Shown here: positions 20,380 through 30,212 of the stretch, in pieces
Layout of the letters: each line of letters begins with the position of its first letter
Numbering within the stretch: position 1 is the first letter of the stretch
Assembly: GCF_008085905.1 (NCBI RefSeq)
Contig: NZ_VSFF01000001.1
Span: 248,001-312,000 of the forward strand
DNA length: 64,000 nt
Direction: 5' to 3'
Origin: Actinomadura syzygii
Lineage (GTDB): Bacteria; Actinomycetota; Actinomycetes; Streptosporangiales; Streptosporangiaceae
The notes under the pieces: generated by a model
The model's input: the letters and a program-made list of their open reading frames with translations, nothing else
The model's database searches: none
Told to the model about the DNA's origin: nothing
Program-made: the position numbers and the translations under genes

Positions 20380-21750
20380 CTAGCCGGCCGGAACCGACCG
20401 TCGCGCGGCACTTGACGTGAGCGCGGGGCCCAGATGGAAGAGCTGGAGCAGGTTGGCCGGGACGGGAGCGGCGGAGCCGGTGGAGTAACCCAGCTTGGCG
20501 GCGTCGTCAGATGTGGGGATCGGATGGCGTACGCCCTGCTCGGTAATGAGCGAGAAAGATTGGGGTCCCTGGCCGGGGCCGGTGAGCGTCCCGGCGAACG
20601 CACCTCCACCAGGGAGGATTATCTGATCTGGGCCAGAAGGATTGGCCGTGTGACCTGACGGGAGAATGCCTCCGACGGTGAAGCGCGCATTGGTGGAAAG
20701 TTTCTCGGTGTCCCGATAGACGACGCAGAGCGGAGCTGACGGGTCATGAGCGGCGAGGGCGGGCGGATGCTCCGGAAGGTCCCGGCTGAACAGGCTCGTC
20801 GGGGCGATGTTCGCATTGGCCGTGGTCGGCGGAATGAGCCGTTCCGGGCCGGAGGAGCCGGCGGAGATGAGCAGACCCGCCTGGGTTTCCGAGATGCCGG
20901 AAAGGCCGTCGGGAAGTTGGACGTACCAGCGTTCCGCGGAGCCCGCGATCGCCCGCACCTTGTAGACCTGACCTGCGGCTGAGGGCTGGCCATCGGGGCC
21001 GGCGCGTTTCTCGCCCTTGCCGGGGACGTCCGGGGCGGCGTAGTCGGGGCCCTGCTGGAGGCCGTTCAGCCAGCGTTCGTCGATCGCGGATACGGGGGCC
21101 TGGGTGAGCGTGCGGGCGGCGTCGGGCGAGATGCGCAGCCGGGAGTTGCGCCAGACCAGCCAGGTCTGATCGCCGCCGCGGACAAGGACGGCCTCCCGAT
21201 CCGTGAGGACGTGGCCGCCCACGTCCCGGCCGCCGACCAGGGAGACCAGGGACTCGGGGAGTTGGGCGGACGCGGCCGTGTTCCGCACGCAGAGCGACCA
21301 GGGGGCGCGGACGAGTTTGCCAGGATCGGGAAGGGACTCGGGGGCACCCGGGATTCCGGTCATGGGACCGCGAGGGTACTTGGCCAGAGAGCGACTGGAA
21401 ACGAGCTTGCGCTGGACGTCGTTGTTGGTCATCGCCAGGCGGGCGGAGGCGTAGTTGAGGAACGGGATGAGGCGGCGCTCTTGGGCACTGTAGGAGTACG
21501 CGGCGCCGGTCTCCTTCTCGATGAGGACGAGACCAGGTTGTTCCAGATTGCGGGTACCACCCGGGAAGAGCATGCCGGTGACGCCGAAGCCCGCGGCCAT
21601 CAGAACGACGACCATGAGGCCGGACAGCGCGCCCACCCCGGTGCGGCGGAGCGGTGACTCGGCGGCACCGGGCTTGCCTTGCAGAAGGGCGAGCGCGACG
21701 CGCTGGGTCATCAGCTTGTGCGCCTGGTAGAGGTCCTTACGTGTCTGCAT
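20380..21750 (-). CDS. eccB: T7SS membrane core protein EccB
   Basis: 456 residues. The start is typical: MQTRKDLYQAHKLMTQRVALALLQGKP, a cytosolic helix, then one membrane segment (VGALSGLMVVVLMAAGFGVTGMLFPGG, residues about 38-65). The rest is the extracytoplasmic beta-rich EccB domain with two Cys residues (SLCVRN and PLCVVYRDT) that can form the conserved disulfide. EccB forms the core ESX translocon together with EccC, EccD and EccE. One base separates it from the eccD stop (TGA-G-ATG), so translation is probably coupled. Confidence 0.95.
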   Translation of the reverse strand: MQTRKDLYQAHKLMTQRVALALLQGKPGAAESPLRRTGVGALSGLMVVVLMAAGFGVTGMLFPGGTRNLEQPGLVLIEKETGAAYSYSAQERRLIPFLNYASARLAMTNNDVQRKLVSSRSLAKYPRGPMTGIPGAPESLPDPGKLVRAPWSLCVRNTAASAQLPESLVSLVGGRDVGGHVLTDREAVLVRGGDQTWLVWRNSRLRISPDAARTLTQAPVSAIDERWLNGLQQGPDYAAPDVPGKGEKRAGPDGQPSAAGQVYKVRAIAGSAERWYVQLPDGLSGISETQAGLLISAGSSGPERLIPPTTANANIAPTSLFSRDLPEHPPALAAHDPSAPLCVVYRDTEKLSTNARFTVGGILPSGHTANPSGPDQIILPGGGAFAGTLTGPGQGPQSFSLITEQGVRHPIPTSDDAAKLGYSTGSAAPVPANLLQLFHLGPALTSSAARRSVPAG

Positions 21751-21751
21751 C

Positions 21752-23143
21752 TCAGCCGGCCAAGCCGCGTAGCCAGGAATAGAGATCGAGCAGGGCCATC
21801 GCGAGCGGGAACAGGCTGACGATCAGTATCAGGTCGAGGATGTCACCGGCTCGGCCCCAGAACGGCGAGGGTTTGTGGTCCGGCAGGCGCATCGCCATGA
21901 CGAGCATCACCGTCACGGCCAGGACCATCGGCAGGACGACCGCGGCGACGAACGTGGCGGGTGAGGACGTCGTACCCCAGGACCAGCCGAGGAGCGCCGC
22001 CCCTGCCAGGCCGCTGCCGAGAAGCCACAGGCGCTGGACACGGCTGTGGAAGACGCGGGCGCGTAAGAGGAGAACAAGGGAAACGCACACGCTCATCGTC
22101 GTGCCTTTCCACCCCTGGGCCGTCACCAGGATGAGCTGTGCGCCCAGGCAGACGACGGCCACGCCGGCGACGAGGCCCGTGCTGTAGCGGTCCGCCTCCC
22201 GGGTGCGACGGAGCAGGGAGGGCCCGTCGAAGATCTGCGCGCTGCGGAGTTCCTCCGCGTTCTCGGGAACGGGCGGCAGCGGGAGCCGGGCGAGCCGGAA
22301 GGCCAGGGACGGGATGAGGGCCGTCAGGACGAGGCAGAGCGCGGCGGCTACGGCCGCCGTCCCGCTCGGCTTCAGATCGAAGGCTTGGACGAGCCCGGCT
22401 CCCAGGGTTCCGAAGAGGGCGGCGAAGGCGATGCCGAGGAAGGTCGGGACGCCGTCGACGACGGCGAAGGCCGCGACCACGGCGGCCAGGGCCGTCGCCG
22501 CGGTGGCGGCCAGGACGTGGGGCGCGCCCAGATCCAGAAGCCCGACCGGACGGGCGGGAGCCACCAGCCCGCTCAGGAAGGCGTAGGGCAGCGCGCCGAA
22601 GCCCATGACCACCCCGCCGCCGGAGTCGCCGAGGGCCCGGGAGAGGACGAATCCGGCGAGCAGCAGCACCACGGCCATGACCGCGGCGGCGATCGCGATG
22701 ATGCCCCAGGCGGGACCGGACAGCAGCAGTCCCACGGCGCCCGCGACGAGCAGCGCGGCGCTCGCCAGCAGGCCGAAGCGGCGGGTGTCGCGAGCTTTCC
22801 AGCGGTCGGAGTGCTCATTGATCCCGGTGGCGACGACGTCGGCGACGTCGTCGAAGGCCGGCTCGGGGAGCTGCACCATCTCGGGGCGGAAGTAGAGCAC
22901 CTCACCGTCGCGCACGCCGAGGCCGGCGAGCGTCTTCGACTCGTCGAACGGAGTCTGGTCGAGGCGCTGCAGCACCCAGCCCGAGTGCGCGAGACCGGCG
23001 TTGGCCAGGTCACCGCCCGCGGCCTGGAGCAGCGTCGGGAGCATGTGCGCGAGGGGGACGTCGGCGGGGAGCGACAGATCGATGCGGCGCCCCGGAGCTA
23101 CCAGGGCGATACGGCACAGGTCGGCACCAGTCGTCGGATTCAG
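21752..23143 (-). CDS. eccD: T7SS membrane channel protein EccD
   Basis: 463 residues from a CTG start at 23143. No ATG, GTG or TTG occurs in frame between the upstream stop and the internal ATG at 23044, and starting there would cut off the first strands of the ubiquitin-like domain (DLCRIALVAPGRRIDLSLPADVPLA). A perfect GGAGG lies 6 bases before the CTG. The N-terminal ubiquitin-like domain (about 1-95) is followed by 11 or so hydrophobic segments. EccD forms dimers lining the ESX translocon. It heads the minus-strand operon, divergent from eccC. Confidence 0.93.
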   Translation of the reverse strand: MNPTTGADLCRIALVAPGRRIDLSLPADVPLAHMLPTLLQAAGGDLANAGLAHSGWVLQRLDQTPFDESKTLAGLGVRDGEVLYFRPEMVQLPEPAFDDVADVVATGINEHSDRWKARDTRRFGLLASAALLVAGAVGLLLSGPAWGIIAIAAAVMAVVLLLAGFVLSRALGDSGGGVVMGFGALPYAFLSGLVAPARPVGLLDLGAPHVLAATAATALAAVVAAFAVVDGVPTFLGIAFAALFGTLGAGLVQAFDLKPSGTAAVAAALCLVLTALIPSLAFRLARLPLPPVPENAEELRSAQIFDGPSLLRRTREADRYSTGLVAGVAVVCLGAQLILVTAQGWKGTTMSVCVSLVLLLRARVFHSRVQRLWLLGSGLAGAALLGWSWGTTSSPATFVAAVVLPMVLAVTVMLVMAMRLPDHKPSPFWGRAGDILDLILIVSLFPLAMALLDLYSWLRGLAG

Positions 23144-23419
23144 CTCGGACCTCCGGTCTTTTCCACCTGGTTCGGCTGGGGTTCTTCACGAGGACCGCAC
23201 TTTGACTATCAGTGCGACAGAACTTACGCCATCGGTCATGAACGGGGGTACGTTACGCAGAGCCGATGTCTGGCGCGGATGGCCTCGATCTACCCGATCC
23301 ACCTATCGGGGTCATTCGTGCGACCTCGTACAAGTACCGAATGCCACATGCGGTCACCCGCCTGACCTATCGATTGCCGGTCCGGGTGTTCGCGCCGGTG
23401 ACGCGGAAGGGTCCGAACG
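23144..23419. promoter_or_regulatory. Divergent control region between eccD and eccC
   Basis: 276 bases between the two start codons must hold promoters for the two largest T7SS units. It is visibly less GC-rich than the genes around it. TTGACT at 23202-23207 could be a -35 toward eccC, but I cannot place a convincing -10. No clear inverted repeat stands out. Confidence 0.4.
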
Positions 23420-26400
23420 GTGAGCATCGTTCTCGTACGTCGTCCGGAGCGCCGGCCGCCGCCGCGGCTGCCCGAGGGCGAGCTGATGCTGGAGCCGCCG
23501 CCCGAGATCCCCGAGGCGGTCCGGCAGAGCTTCACGAACGCGCTGATGTACCTGCCGATGGCGGCGAGCGGCGCCGCCATGGGGCTGATGTTCATGGGCG
23601 GTTCGGGCGGCGCCGGAAAGGGCAATCCGATCATGTGGGTGGCCGGCGGCCTGTTCATGTTGTCGATGGTCGGCATGGGCTTCGGGCACATGGGGCAGGG
23701 CGCCGGGGAACGCAAGCAACAACTCAACGCCGCCCGCCGCGATTACTACCGATATCTCGACCAGATCCGGTCACGCGTGCGAAAGGTCGCGAAGCAGCAA
23801 CGCGAGGCTCTCGAGTGGACCGGCCCTAGCCCGCGGACGTTGTGGTCGCTGGTGCTGAGTCATCGGTTGTGGGAACGGCGTCCCGCGGACGAGGACTTCG
23901 GGAACGTCCGGATCGGTCTCGGCAAGCAACAATTGGCGCTGGAACTGATCGTCCCGGAGACCAGGCCGATCGAGGACCTGGAGCCCATGTGCGCGGGCGC
24001 GCTCCGCAGATTCCTGCGCGCGCACTCGACCGTCCCGGATCTGCCGGTGTCGGTGTCCCTTTCCGCGTTCGCCCGGATCAAGGTCGACGGGGACGCGGCG
24101 GCGGCACGGGCGATGACGCGCGCGATGGTCGCGCAGATGGCGTCCTTCCACACTCCCGACGACCTGCGTATCTCGCTCTGCGTGTCGGCGGAGCGGATGC
24201 CCCAGTGGCAGTGGACCAAGTGGCTGCCGCACTGCCTGCACCCGACCATGCAGGACGCGGCCGGGCCGGTGCGCATGTTCGCCCACTCGCTGTCCGCGCT
24301 GGAGAAGCTGATCGGCGACGAGATCAAGGATCGGCCGCGGTTCCGTGCCGGTGTCGGCGCCGACGGCCAGGACCTTCCCTTCCACGTGGTGATCGTGGAC
24401 GGCGGCGCCGTGACGGCCGACTCGCAGATCGGGGCGGACGGCATCAAGAACGTGTGCGTGATCGACCTCGGCGAGTCGGTCGCCCCGACCTCCGACGCGA
24501 CGATGCTCCGGCTGCGGGTGACGTCCGACGGCCTGGAAATGCTGGAACGCGATCGCACCGGCAAGGACGTCACCACTCCGCTGGGCCGTGCGGACGCCCT
24601 CTCCTACCCCCAGGCGGAGGGGCTGGCGTTGCGGCTGGCGCCGCTGCGCGCGGACGCGCCACCGGAGCCCGAGCAGAACGCGCTCGCCGGCAACCTCACG
24701 CTGACCTCGCTGTTCGGGCTGAGCGGCCCGGACGCGATCGACCTGCGGTCAACCTGGCAACCGCGCGCACCGCGCAACCGGTTGCGCGTGCCCATCGGAG
24801 TAGACACCGATGGACGACCGGTCGAGCTGGACATCAAGGAGTCCGCCCAGGGCGGCATGGGCCCCCATGGCCTGCTCATCGGCGCGACCGGTTCCGGCAA
24901 GTCCGAACTGCTGCGCACGCTCGTGCTCGGTCTGGCGATGACGCACTCGTCCGAGACGCTCAACTTCGTCCTGGTCGATTTCAAGGGCGGCGCGACGTTC
25001 CTAGGGCTGGAACGGCTGCGGCACGTCTCGGCCGTCATCACCAACCTGGCGGACGAGCTCCCGCTCGTCGACCGGATGTACGACGCGCTGCACGGAGAGA
25101 TGATTCGCCGCCAGGAACTGCTGCGCGCCGCGGGCAACTACGTCTCGCTCCGCGACTACGAGAAGGCGCGCGAGCAGGGCGCCGACCTGACGCCGGTGCC
25201 CACGCTCTTCGTCGTGCTGGACGAGTTCTCCGAGCTGCTCGCCGCCAAGCCGGAGTTCGCCGAGCTGTTCGTCATGATCGGACGGCTGGGCCGTTCGCTC
25301 GGCGTGCACCTGCTGCTCGCCTCGCAACGTCTCGAAGAGGGCAGGATGCGCGGCCTGGACACGCACCTCTCCTACCGGATCGGCCTGCGCACGTTCTCGG
25401 CGATGGAGTCGCGCGTGGTGCTCGGCGTGCCGGACGCCTACGAGCTTCCCTCGGCGCCGGGCAACGGCTACCTGAAGGTCGACGTCACCGACATGGTGCG
25501 GTTCAAGGCGGCCTACGTGTCGGGACCGGTCGCCGAGGAGCAGGCGGCCCGGGTCGAGCACGGGCCGAGCGCGCGACGGATGATCCTCCCGTACGGCGTC
25601 GGCTACATCCAGCCGCAGGAGGTCGAACAGCCGGCCCCGCAGGCCCGGTCTGAGCCGGAGGCCGCGGAGAGCCTGTTCGACACCGTCATCGACCGGCTCG
25701 CCGGGCACGGTCCGCCCGCTCACCAGATCTGGCTGCCGCCGCTGGACGAGCCGCCCACGGTCGACCAGTTGGTCCCGCCGTTGTCAGTGACGCAGCAGTA
25801 CGGGCTGACCAGCGCCGAATGGGAGGGACGCGGAACGCTGGCGGCCGTGGTCGGGGTCATCGACCGGCCGTTCGACCAGCGCCGCGACCCGTTCTGGGTC
25901 GACCTCTCCGCGGCGGCCGGGCATGTGGGCATCGCGGGCGCGCCGCAGACCGGCAAGTCGACCATGCTGCGCTCGATGATCACCTCGCTGGCGCTGCTGC
26001 ACACGCCGGAGGAGGTGCAGTTCTACTGCCTGGACTTCGGTGGCGGAACGCTGCGGGCGCTCGCCGATCTCCCGCATGTCGGCGGGGTCGCGAGCCGGCT
26101 CGACGCCAACCGTGCGCGTCGCACGGTCGCCGAGATCCACACCCTGCTGGACCAGCGCGAACGCGAGTTCACCGAACGCGGCGTCGACTCGATCGCCACC
26201 TACCGGAGGCTTCGCGCGGCGGGCACGATCCCCGGCGACGGGTTCGGGGACGTCTTCCTCGTGGTCGACGGCTGGGGAACGCTTCGGCAGGAGTACGAGC
26301 AACTCGAGGAGACCATCACCGACCTCGCGGCCCGCGGGCTGGGATACGGCGTGCACATCGTCGCCACGACCGGCAAGTGGTCCGAGTTCCGGATGGGCAT

Positions 26401-27409
26401 CCGCGACATGTTCGGCACACGCCTCGAACTGCGGCTCGGCGACAGCTACGAGTCGGAGATCGACCGCCGGCTGGCCGAGAACGTGCCCGAGGGCCGGCCC
26501 GGCCGCGGCCTCACCCGGGAGGGCCTGCACTTCCTCGCCGCGCTCCCCCGCATCGACGGACGCGGCGCCGCCGGCGACCTGGCCGACGGCGTCGCCGAAC
26601 TGGTGGAGGCGATCGGAGCGGCCTGGCAGGGCCCCACGGCCCCGCCGGTGCGGCTGCTTCCCGAACTGTTGCCCGCCTCGGCGCTGGCGGAGGTGCCGCG
26701 GGAGCGCTGGCGGGTGCCGATCGGAATCGACGAGGACGCCCTCGCGCCGGTCTCGCTCGACTTCCAGACCGACCCGCATTTCGTCGTCGTCGGGGACACC
26801 GAGTGCGGGAAGTCGAACCTGCTGCGCCAGATCGCCGACGGCATCGTCGCGCGGCACAGCCCCGCCGAAGCAAAGATGATCTTCATCGACTACCGGCGGT
26901 CGCTGCTCGACACGGCCGACACCGAGCACCGGGTGGGCTACGCCGCCTCGCCCACCGCGGCGGCCGAACTGGTGGACGACCTCGTCGACGCCCTGAAGGA
27001 CCGGTTGCCGCCCGCCGATCTCACCGCCCAGCAGTTGCGCGACCGGTCCTGGTGGAAGGGCAGCGACGTCTTCCTCTTCGTGGACGACTACGACCTCGTG
27101 GCCACGGCGTCGAATCCCCTGCTGCCGCTGGTCGAGTTCCTCCCCCAAGCCCGCGACGTCGGAGTTCACCTGATCCTGTCGCGCGCGATGGGCGGGGTGA
27201 GCCGGGCGCTGTTCGAGCCGGTGCTCCAGCAACTCAAGGACATGGCCGCCCCCGCGCTGATCATGTCCGGCAGCCGGGAGGAGGGGCAGCTGTTCGGGGA
27301 GGTCCGGCCCGCTCCGCTGCCCCCGGGTCGCGGCACGTTCACGAAGCGGCGCAGCGGCGCCCGCCTGATCCAGACCGTCCACCGGGACGCCGGCGAGCGG
27401 CCCGTCTGA
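23420..27409 (+). CDS. eccC: T7SS motor ATPase EccC (FtsK/SpoIIIE family)
   Basis: 1329 residues from a GTG start. Two membrane helices lie near residues 41-62 and 72-92. Three ATPase domains follow, with Walker A motifs GATGSGKS (about 488), GAPQTGKS (about 840) and GDTECGKS (about 1125). Only the first has a full Walker B with catalytic Glu (LFVVLDEFSELL); the others read VFLVVDGWG and VFLFVDDYD, matching the known pattern of one active and two regulatory domains. It is a single-chain EccC, not split Ca/Cb. It drives export of WXG100 dimers through EccB/D. Its position on the opposite strand from eccB/eccD is noteworthy. Confidence 0.96.
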   Translation: MSIVLVRRPERRPPPRLPEGELMLEPPPEIPEAVRQSFTNALMYLPMAASGAAMGLMFMGGSGGAGKGNPIMWVAGGLFMLSMVGMGFGHMGQGAGERKQQLNAARRDYYRYLDQIRSRVRKVAKQQREALEWTGPSPRTLWSLVLSHRLWERRPADEDFGNVRIGLGKQQLALELIVPETRPIEDLEPMCAGALRRFLRAHSTVPDLPVSVSLSAFARIKVDGDAAAARAMTRAMVAQMASFHTPDDLRISLCVSAERMPQWQWTKWLPHCLHPTMQDAAGPVRMFAHSLSALEKLIGDEIKDRPRFRAGVGADGQDLPFHVVIVDGGAVTADSQIGADGIKNVCVIDLGESVAPTSDATMLRLRVTSDGLEMLERDRTGKDVTTPLGRADALSYPQAEGLALRLAPLRADAPPEPEQNALAGNLTLTSLFGLSGPDAIDLRSTWQPRAPRNRLRVPIGVDTDGRPVELDIKESAQGGMGPHGLLIGATGSGKSELLRTLVLGLAMTHSSETLNFVLVDFKGGATFLGLERLRHVSAVITNLADELPLVDRMYDALHGEMIRRQELLRAAGNYVSLRDYEKAREQGADLTPVPTLFVVLDEFSELLAAKPEFAELFVMIGRLGRSLGVHLLLASQRLEEGRMRGLDTHLSYRIGLRTFSAMESRVVLGVPDAYELPSAPGNGYLKVDVTDMVRFKAAYVSGPVAEEQAARVEHGPSARRMILPYGVGYIQPQEVEQPAPQARSEPEAAESLFDTVIDRLAGHGPPAHQIWLPPLDEPPTVDQLVPPLSVTQQYGLTSAEWEGRGTLAAVVGVIDRPFDQRRDPFWVDLSAAAGHVGIAGAPQTGKSTMLRSMITSLALLHTPEEVQFYCLDFGGGTLRALADLPHVGGVASRLDANRARRTVAEIHTLLDQREREFTERGVDSIATYRRLRAAGTIPGDGFGDVFLVVDGWGTLRQEYEQLEETITDLAARGLGYGVHIVATTGKWSEFRMGIRDMFGTRLELRLGDSYESEIDRRLAENVPEGRPGRGLTREGLHFLAALPRIDGRGAAGDLADGVAELVEAIGAAWQGPTAPPVRLLPELLPASALAEVPRERWRVPIGIDEDALAPVSLDFQTDPHFVVVGDTECGKSNLLRQIADGIVARHSPAEAKMIFIDYRRSLLDTADTEHRVGYAASPTAAAELVDDLVDALKDRLPPADLTAQQLRDRSWWKGSDVFLFVDDYDLVATASNPLLPLVEFLPQARDVGVHLILSRAMGGVSRALFEPVLQQLKDMAAPALIMSGSREEGQLFGEVRPAPLPPGRGTFTKRRSGARLIQTVHRDAGERPV

Positions 27410-27439
27410 CCTGCTCGCCGGAGCTGCGCCGCGGCTGGG

Positions 27440-28774
27440 CTACTCCGTGCCGCCGCGGTGCGGGCGAAGGCCGATGGGGCCGCTTCTGGTGCTCACGGTC
27501 GCGTCGTCCTCGCCCGTGCCGATCTGATGGGACGCGCGGCCCGGCCGCCATGCGCGGCGCCGTCCCAAGGGGACCACGACGCCGGCGAGGGCCGCCAGGA
27601 TCGCCGCGCTGAGCGCCCCTCCGGCGACGGAGACGGCGACGGTGCGCGTTCGGTGGTCGGTCTCGGGACTGCCGGCGAACCGCGCGGGGCCCGCTTGTGC
27701 GGGCGAGGCGGTGGCGCCTTCCCCCGGGAGGACGGCGGTCACGGCTTGTAACGGGTTCACCATGCCCTGGCCGGTTCCCTCACCGACGTTCCCGTCCGCG
27801 GTGCTGAGGATCCTGTGCACGACCTGCCGCTGGTCGAGGTCCGGGCGGCGAGACCGGACCAGCGCGGCGACGCCCGAAACGTAGGCGGTCGCGAAGCTGG
27901 TGCCCTGGGCCTGGAGGTTGTAGCCGCCACGGGTCCACGCGGTGACCACGTCCTTGCCGGGGGCGGCGACATCGACCTTCGAGCGGGGCCCGGAGGTCTC
28001 GGCCCGGTCGCCTTCGGGCCCGAGTGACGCCACGGATATCACGCCCGGGTAGCCGGCCGGAAAGGCGGGACCGTCGGCACCGTCCGTCTTGCGCACGTTG
28101 CCCGCGGCGGCGACGATCACCACGTCGCGGCGCTGCGCGAACGTGACGGCCTCCGCCAGCGCGGGCGAATCACCGGTACTGATCGAGATGTTGATGACCT
28201 TGGCGTTGCCGGCCACCGCTTCCCTGATGGCGTTGGGCAGCCGCGCGCCGCCCTCCTGGTCGCTGTCGCCGTTCTGGTGCTTGATGACGTAGAGCCTGGA
28301 CTGCGGCGCCACACCGCTCAACGGGATCTTCCGGTCGCTCATGTCACGGCCGGCGATCAGGGCCGCCACCCCGGTCCCGTGCCCGTTGCAGTCGCGTCCG
28401 CCCGTGTTCGCACCGGACAGGTCGACCAGCCGCGACACCTGACCGGTGAGCATCGGATGGTCCGGCTCGACGCCACTGTCGATCAGCCCGACCGTGACGC
28501 CCTGCCCCCGGGTCAAAGGCCAGACACGCTCGAGGCCCAGACGTTTCTGCGCCCACGACTCACCGATGGTTCCTCGGTAGCCCTTGCTCGGATTGCATTC
28601 TGAGGACGCCGGCGCATTCGGCCCTTTCGGCTTCTTCACGGCCGGCGGGCTCGGTTTTCTCATGGCCGGGTGGGCCCGGCCGGGTAATTGCGTACTCGCG
28701 GCGGCCGGCACGAATCCGACGACCGCGCTCAACACCAGGCATATGCCCGCCGTTCCCATCCCGGCTCCACGCAT
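27440..28774 (-). CDS. Second mycosin-like S8 protease
   Basis: 444 residues. A signal peptide ends near FVPAAAS, and a Pro/Lys-rich segment with one Cys follows. The triad is complete: Asp in TVGLIDSGVEPDHP, His in GHGTGVAALIAG, Ser in GTSFATAYVSGVAALV, with oxyanion Asn in VAAAGNVRK. The C-terminal membrane helix is VAGGALSAAILAALAGVVVPLG, then a basic tail. It shares the mycosin architecture with the protein at 16463-17650 but has low similarity to it outside the motifs. It ends the MinD-like/DUF6177 operon and is convergent with eccC, 30 bases apart. Confidence 0.9.
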   Translation of the reverse strand: MRGAGMGTAGICLVLSAVVGFVPAAASTQLPGRAHPAMRKPSPPAVKKPKGPNAPASSECNPSKGYRGTIGESWAQKRLGLERVWPLTRGQGVTVGLIDSGVEPDHPMLTGQVSRLVDLSGANTGGRDCNGHGTGVAALIAGRDMSDRKIPLSGVAPQSRLYVIKHQNGDSDQEGGARLPNAIREAVAGNAKVINISISTGDSPALAEAVTFAQRRDVVIVAAAGNVRKTDGADGPAFPAGYPGVISVASLGPEGDRAETSGPRSKVDVAAPGKDVVTAWTRGGYNLQAQGTSFATAYVSGVAALVRSRRPDLDQRQVVHRILSTADGNVGEGTGQGMVNPLQAVTAVLPGEGATASPAQAGPARFAGSPETDHRTRTVAVSVAGGALSAAILAALAGVVVPLGRRRAWRPGRASHQIGTGEDDATVSTRSGPIGLRPHRGGTE

Positions 28775-28881
28775 CCTGCCCTCATTCCAGAACAGTGATC
28801 TCGTCGCACGACATTAGACGATCCCGCAACGATCGGCCCCGTGACCGCGGATCCGCGACGGCAGCGGACGGAATGCCAGGC

Positions 28882-29856
28882 TCATCGCCGCTGGCCGAGC
28901 TGTTGGAGGAGCCGGTGGTAGTTCCGCCAATCGTCGCGAGGATTGCCACTGCTCAGGCTGAACCAGGTGACCGGCGCCTGGGGCGGACCGATCCTGGCCG
29001 CGGGGACGCCGTTCAGGCCGGGAGGGTCTCCGCGGACAGCCAACGCCACCGGCATGGACGGGCCCGCCCATTGAGGGCCCACGGTCAGATCGGCTCGTCC
29101 CGGACGGACATGCGCGAGGAGCGAGACCAGGGGATGTCTGCTCGCGATCTCACCGATCAACGCCGGCAGTTCCTTCACCGGGGGCGGTTCACCCGGTGGG
29201 CAGCCGAGGACGAGGGTGGTCAGCTCGTTGTGGCCGCCGTCCCGGCTCTGGGCGTACTCCGTGAAGGCGATCGCGGGGAACATGCCGGCCCCGACGCTCA
29301 CGACCGGCGGCGTGAGGCCGCGCTGACCGCGGACGAAGGCACCGAGGTCGACGCAGCTCCAGAGGTGCTGGGCCGGCTCGGCGGGCCCCCACCCGGCCGG
29401 GGCCTCCCCGGTGAGCATGTGCATGAGGTCTTCGACGATCCCGCCGAGTGGTCCGTTGGCGGGGTGCGGCGCCCGGAGAACAAGGGTCAGGTGAGTGCCC
29501 AGTGGCTCGTCCGGGCGCCGTTTGTAACCGGGGGCGTAGTCCTGGGCGTCGGGGACGGGCACGAAAGCCGATCCATTCCAGTGCAGCGGACGACCCGTGT
29601 TGCCGTCGTAATAGCCGCCGTCCGCCCTGACGATCCATTCCGCGCCGCCGCCCGTCAACTCCCGCATCGGCACGGTCAGCCGTGTCTCGTAGCACGTCAC
29701 GATCTGCGGCTTGCGACCAGACGCCGCGCATTCCCGTGCCGCCTCCGACAGGCTCGGGCTGAGCGCCACCGGCTGCCGGTCGACGAGGAAGACCTCGGCC
29801 TCATCCGTGCGGGCGTCGGCTCCTCCGGCCGAGGGCGAGGCCGCCTGGTCGCTCAC
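28882..29856 (-). CDS. DUF6177-like T7SS-associated protein
   Basis: 324 residues. Soluble, with no signal or membrane segment. It starts by a 4-base overlap with the upstream gene (ATGA at 29853-29856). I recognise the general layout of the DUF6177 family found beside ESX genes in actinomycetes, though without a decisive motif. Features include an N-terminal part with WIVRADGGYYDGNTGRPLHWNG, a hydrophobic core TLVLRAPHPANGPLGGIVEDLM, and PVTWFSLSSGNPRDDWRNY near the C-terminus. A cytosolic accessory role in the T7SS is inferred from the operon. Confidence 0.65.
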   Translation of the reverse strand: MSDQAASPSAGGADARTDEAEVFLVDRQPVALSPSLSEAARECAASGRKPQIVTCYETRLTVPMRELTGGGAEWIVRADGGYYDGNTGRPLHWNGSAFVPVPDAQDYAPGYKRRPDEPLGTHLTLVLRAPHPANGPLGGIVEDLMHMLTGEAPAGWGPAEPAQHLWSCVDLGAFVRGQRGLTPPVVSVGAGMFPAIAFTEYAQSRDGGHNELTTLVLGCPPGEPPPVKELPALIGEIASRHPLVSLLAHVRPGRADLTVGPQWAGPSMPVALAVRGDPPGLNGVPAARIGPPQAPVTWFSLSSGNPRDDWRNYHRLLQQLGQRR

Positions 29857-30212
29857 CGCCTCGTCCCATCACAAATGATTCCACCGTCCAGGACGATCAT
29901 TTCCCCGGCACATCGCGCGGCGAGTTCTTCGCCTTCGGCGACGCCCGCCGCCGCACGAATCTCGACCCACCACACCGGCGACGGCACCTCGATGCCGAGG
30001 AGCCGCTCTGCCTCCCCCGGCACTTCCACCAGGACGGGATCCCTGATGACCAGGAGCATCCGGTCCGCGGCATCGAAGACCTGCGTCGCGGCGGCCTGCG
30101 AAAGCGCCTTGAGGCCGTCGTCCCCGCGGACCCCGACCCGAATACCGACCCGCTCAAGCAACGCGCCGATCCCGGGCCGCCGGGGGCACAGCACGATGAT
30201 CTCCCGGCTCAC
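29853..30212 (-). CDS. Small T7SS-operon protein of unknown function
   Basis: 119 residues, starting at a GTG (30212) that overlaps the stop of the MinD-like gene by 4 bases (GTGA). The first 25 residues, SREIIVLCPRRPGIGALLERVGI, look like a strand-loop-helix, and the protein is alpha/beta throughout, with no Walker motif. It ends with a further 4-base overlap with the DUF6177-like gene. The longer frame reaching 30374 is arginine-rich and lies antisense-like over the upstream gene, so it is not the true start. Function unknown; it is almost certainly co-translated with its neighbours. Confidence 0.7.
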   Translation of the reverse strand: MSREIIVLCPRRPGIGALLERVGIRVGVRGDDGLKALSQAAATQVFDAADRMLLVIRDPVLVEVPGEAERLLGIEVPSPVWWVEIRAAAGVAEGEELAARCAGEMIVLDGGIICDGTRR

